DNA of 45,681 nucleotides from Fusobacterium sp. SYSU M8D902 (GTDB lineage Bacteria; Fusobacteriota; Fusobacteriia; Fusobacteriales; Fusobacteriaceae): positions 240,974 through 286,654 of the forward strand of contig NZ_JBEFNA010000001.1 in the NCBI RefSeq assembly GCF_040199715.1. Reading direction: 5' to 3'. Position numbers and translations under genes: made by a program. The notes beneath the pieces are model-generated. The model was not told the origin of the DNA. It saw nothing but the letters and a program-made list of their open reading frames with translations, and did not search any database. Positions 43,001 to 45,681 of the stretch are shown here, piece by piece (position 1 is the stretch's first letter; each line of letters starts with the position of its first letter).

Positions 43001-44593
43001 CTATTTCAGATTCATAGTAAAGTTATATTTCTCTTCTGCCCAAGCTTCAAGAATATTCGTATTGTAGCAACTATTTAAAATTCTATATATTTCTAGTTGC
43101 TTTTTATTAAACAAATTAGGATTAATATAAATATATCCTTCTGGAGTCCTACTAGAAATTAGTATACAATTAAAATCAAATAGAACCTCTTTAAATTCAA
43201 TATCCTTATTATTCTGTAAAATAAAATTAATTTTTTTTACATTATTCCATTCTTCTAAGTATAAACCACTATAAGACCCTCCTTTTTTCAAATATAAAAT
43301 AGTGAAAAAAGCTAAATAAAAATCTCTATTTTTTTTATATTTTGTTTTAGCTTCAAAGAAAAAGTCTTCATCTTTTAAATTTTTAATAATATCACTTAAG
43401 AGTGTCATATTTTTTATTATAAAAAATGTTTTTATAAATAATAATTCTATTTTTTCATTTTTATTTAAAAATTCCTCTCTAATAAAATATAATATCAAAA
43501 CTATCATAATAGGATAACAAGCTCTCTCTTCACTTGATAAAGAAGAAAGTAGTATTTTAAACTTCTTAAAAGATTTAATAAAATTTCTTGGAGAAACAAT
43601 AAAACTATCACAATTTGAAACAAAAGCATCTAAAAATATAGATTCATATATCTTAGTTGTATCTTCTGAAATATTTTGTTCATCTACTCCATAAGTTTCA
43701 AGTTGATTATAATTATCGTACTCTATTCTAATAAAATCTTCATATTCAAGCTTTGGCAAGTTAAATTGAATATCAAAGAATTTTTCAAAATATTCAGAAC
43801 ACTCATCATCTTGTAAATATGAAGTTGAAACAATACTTTGTAATTGTTTTTTATTTACTAAAAAAACAAAGATAATATTTTTCACACCAAAAAAATGTTT
43901 TATTGTTTCTAGTAGCTCAATAGCATAACTAGGCTTACATCTATCTAGCTCATCAATTACTATGACTTTTAAGTCTTTCTCAAGAGATAAACACTCCTTA
44001 AATTTATCCACAAGCTCTTTATATTTCTTATAGTCCTCCAATTCAGAAGTATTTACTCCATTAAAAAGAGATCTCAATTGCTCTATATCTTCATTTTTTA
44101 AGTTAAATTTTGTTAAAACTAATTTTAATAAAAATTTTCCTCCAACTTTAAAAACATTCTTCATTATTTCTTCTATGGCTGTTTGAGTTTCAGAGTTAAT
44201 CAAGTTATAACTATTAAGCTCTCCAATGATAGATTTCATAGGGTCAGAAAAGTAGTCTGTTTCCCAAGCATTAATATTTATATAGCTTATTTTTTTATTA
44301 TTTTCCTTATTCTTATTTTCTTCTTCTATTTTTTCTTTTAAAGCTTTGGAGAAAAAAGTTTTCCCCATTCCCCAAGGTGCATCTATAAAAATTCTTTGAA
44401 TATAGTCAGAATTATTTTCAAGTTCTTCAATTATTTTAGTTGGCTCTAAATCTTTCAGTTTTTCTTGTTCCTCAAATTGAGCATTTATTAAATTATAAAG
44501 TTGATTTATAAAAGCTTCTCTCTTTGAAGTTAATTTACTATAATATAATGTGCTGATTTTTTCTTTTTTATTTAAAATATTAGTTTCATCCAT
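43001..44593 (-). CDS. KAP-family P-loop NTPase
   Basis: 530 aa. Walker A DAPWGMGKTFF (71-81) and a long hydrophobic Walker B strand with VIVIDELDRCKP (210-221), followed by VFLVNKKQL, are diagnostic of KAP NTPases. The transmembrane helices that many KAP proteins carry between the Walker motifs are not obvious here; the insert contains only GGKFLLKLVL. The C-terminal ~200 residues are unrecognised. KAP proteins include phage-exclusion factors such as PifA. TGAGGT precedes the ATG. Placed tail-to-tail with the type III system, with the same AT-rich codon use. Confidence 0.88.
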   Translation of the reverse strand: MDETNILNKKEKISTLYYSKLTSKREAFINQLYNLINAQFEEQEKLKDLEPTKIIEELENNSDYIQRIFIDAPWGMGKTFFSKALKEKIEEENKNKENNKKISYININAWETDYFSDPMKSIIGELNSYNLINSETQTAIEEIMKNVFKVGGKFLLKLVLTKFNLKNEDIEQLRSLFNGVNTSELEDYKKYKELVDKFKECLSLEKDLKVIVIDELDRCKPSYAIELLETIKHFFGVKNIIFVFLVNKKQLQSIVSTSYLQDDECSEYFEKFFDIQFNLPKLEYEDFIRIEYDNYNQLETYGVDEQNISEDTTKIYESIFLDAFVSNCDSFIVSPRNFIKSFKKFKILLSSLSSEERACYPIMIVLILYFIREEFLNKNEKIELLFIKTFFIIKNMTLLSDIIKNLKDEDFFFEAKTKYKKNRDFYLAFFTILYLKKGGSYSGLYLEEWNNVKKINFILQNNKDIEFKEVLFDFNCILISSRTPEGYIYINPNLFNKKQLEIYRILNSCYNTNILEAWAEEKYNFTMNLK

Positions 44594-44669
44594 AATTTTA
44601 CCTCATTTTTAAATTTTATTATCTGAAATTATATTACAAATTATCTTACAATTAATTTTTACAAAGATA

Positions 44670-44700
44670 AAAACCTCTCAAATTAATTCTAAGAGGTTTT
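44670..44700 (-). terminator. terminator of the GntR gene
   Basis: AAAACCTCT/AGAGGTTTT, 9-bp arms with a 13-nt loop. On the minus strand TTTTTATCTTT follows. It separates the GntR transcript from the KAP gene. Confidence 0.7.
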
Positions 44701-44805
44701 AAATTTTTTATTAAATTTAGTCTATTTTCATTGAATCTATCATAAATTATTCTCTCTCTAATGAAACTTTTATTCCTATTTAAATTAGTAGCATTTAATT
44801 AATAT

Positions 44806-45540
44806 TTATCTACTGCTCTCTCCCTCTAACTCCACCTCAAATTCAAATCTATCTCCTCTTACAGAGCTTATTGTATACTCGATTATCTCTAATCCCACAT
44901 AAGTCCATCTTTGAAGATTTATAACTGGTGTATTTTGAGGTATCAAAAGAGAGGCTGAAACCTTTTTATCTGAAATCCCTACTGAAAATCTCTCTGTTGC
45001 TTTTGTAAAAACCATCTTATATCTACTTTGAAGAATACCATATAAAGAGTTATCAATTAAATCTTTCTTTGTTAAATCTGGAAATTTCTTATATGGAAGA
45101 TATGTTTTCTCATACATTATCTCTTCACCATCTGCAAGTCTTAATCTCACTAACTCAAGAACCTTTTCTCCCTTCTCCAAGTTAAGCTCTTTTAAGATCT
45201 TCTCATTTCCCTCTATTGTTTTCAAAGAAAGTATCTCTGACTCTGGATTTTTCCCCTGTTTTTTCATCTCTTCACTAAAGCTATAAAACTTTAATAGCTT
45301 TTGCTTAAGACGTCTTGCTGAAACAAAAGTTCCACTTCCTTGTATCTTATATACATATCCTTTTTTCTCTAGATAATTTATTGCTTGTCTAACTGTGGCT
45401 CTACTCAACTTATATTTTTCACAATACTCTTTTTCAGTGGATAATTGATCATTCTCTTTTAATCCTTTACTCTCTATCTCGTTTATTATTATCTCAGCTA
45501 ATTGACAATAGAGAGGAACTTTCTCTTTTCCTAATAACAT
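44806..45540 (-). CDS. GntR/HutC-family transcriptional regulator (wHTH + UTRA)
   Basis: 244 aa from the ATG at 45540 (a TTG at 45555 is possible; neither has a strong ribosome site). The N-terminal winged helix carries PLYCQLAEIIINEIESKGLK and LSRATVRQAINYLEKKG plus IQGSGTFV. A UTRA ligand domain follows (about 85-240; ELVRLRLADGEEIMYEKTYLP). UTRA regulators sense small molecules such as amino sugars, trehalose-6-phosphate or histidine derivatives. Its target is not in the window: the KAP gene follows a terminator and nothing readable lies upstream. Confidence 0.88.
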   Translation of the reverse strand: MLLGKEKVPLYCQLAEIIINEIESKGLKENDQLSTEKEYCEKYKLSRATVRQAINYLEKKGYVYKIQGSGTFVSARRLKQKLLKFYSFSEEMKKQGKNPESEILSLKTIEGNEKILKELNLEKGEKVLELVRLRLADGEEIMYEKTYLPYKKFPDLTKKDLIDNSLYGILQSRYKMVFTKATERFSVGISDKKVSASLLIPQNTPVINLQRWTYVGLEIIEYTISSVRGDRFEFEVELEGESSR

Positions 45541-45681
45541 TTTTTCCGTTGCCAAAAATCTATAAAAATATAGAAATTTGTTTATTTCCTTCTTCTCAGA
45601 GTCTGATTTTGCCGTAGCTACTTTCGTTTTATATAACTCTCCAAAGGCTTAAATTCGGATACAACGAATCCTACATATTAG

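Noticed and set aside
45556-45681. Open minus-strand frame upstream of the GntR gene (in frame for about 30 codons) and a ten-codon open end at the window edge
   Set aside because: No start codon or ribosome site supports an N-terminal extension, and the edge fragment is too short to call a gene.
1-45681. CRISPR array or tRNA/rRNA genes
   Set aside because: I saw no regularly spaced repeats and no tRNA cloverleaf other than the tRNA-like domain of ssrA.

Overview
The window is very AT-rich, with short intergenic gaps, strong AGGAGG-type ribosome sites and many 5-17 bp T-tailed hairpins. Its gene content points to a Fusobacterium, probably a saccharolytic species of the mortiferum/varium/ulcerans type. 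Supporting evidence: a lysine-fermentation gene (kal), heptose and MEP-isoprenoid genes of a Gram-negative envelope, a tmRNA with a short tag, a CcdA/thioredoxin/MsrAB operon and DUF1703-type ATPases. The species call is inference.

Layout. 1-5656: start of the kal operon (minus strand) behind a lysine riboswitch, with a divergent NhaC-family transporter; an RpiR regulator; a C26 glutamine-amidotransferase-like hydrolase with an AGCS amino-acid:Na+ symporter. 5723-8128: an ABC-F ATPase and a small His-rich exported protein. 8227-18987 (minus): one tightly overlapping cluster encoding a compact type II secretion/type IV pilus-like machine (minor pilins, ATPase, platform protein, major pseudopilin, prepilin peptidase, GspL- and GspM-like proteins, secretin), followed by heptose-7-phosphate kinase and ispF. 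19176-20201: smpB, ssrA, and a recombinase remnant abutting the ssrA 3' end. 20329-24248: a DUF1703 ATPase/nuclease and the ccdA-thioredoxin-msrAB operon.

24367-31796 is a damaged sugar-catabolic locus. An IS200/IS605 element (intact TnpB, gutted tnpA, probable omega RNA) separates the 3' part of a PTS-controlled (PRD) regulator from the 3' part of a GH38 alpha-mannosidase. Both genes have lost their 5' parts, so a deletion accompanied or followed the insertion. Intact GH1, ROK kinase and MupG/DUF871 genes lie downstream without their original promoter.

31992-33321: HutP-like RNA-binding protein and Mrp/Nbp35-like Fe-S carrier ATPase. 33385-44593 looks like a defence-type region: an unknown 587-aa protein with a SNF2 ATPase, a divergent complete type III restriction-modification pair, and a KAP-family NTPase. 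44806-45540: GntR/UTRA regulator. The best candidates for something undescribed are the SNF2 + 587-aa pair, the KAP NTPase beside the type III system, the secretin with an inserted carboxypeptidase-regulatory-like domain, and the lysine riboswitch on a lysine-degradation operon.
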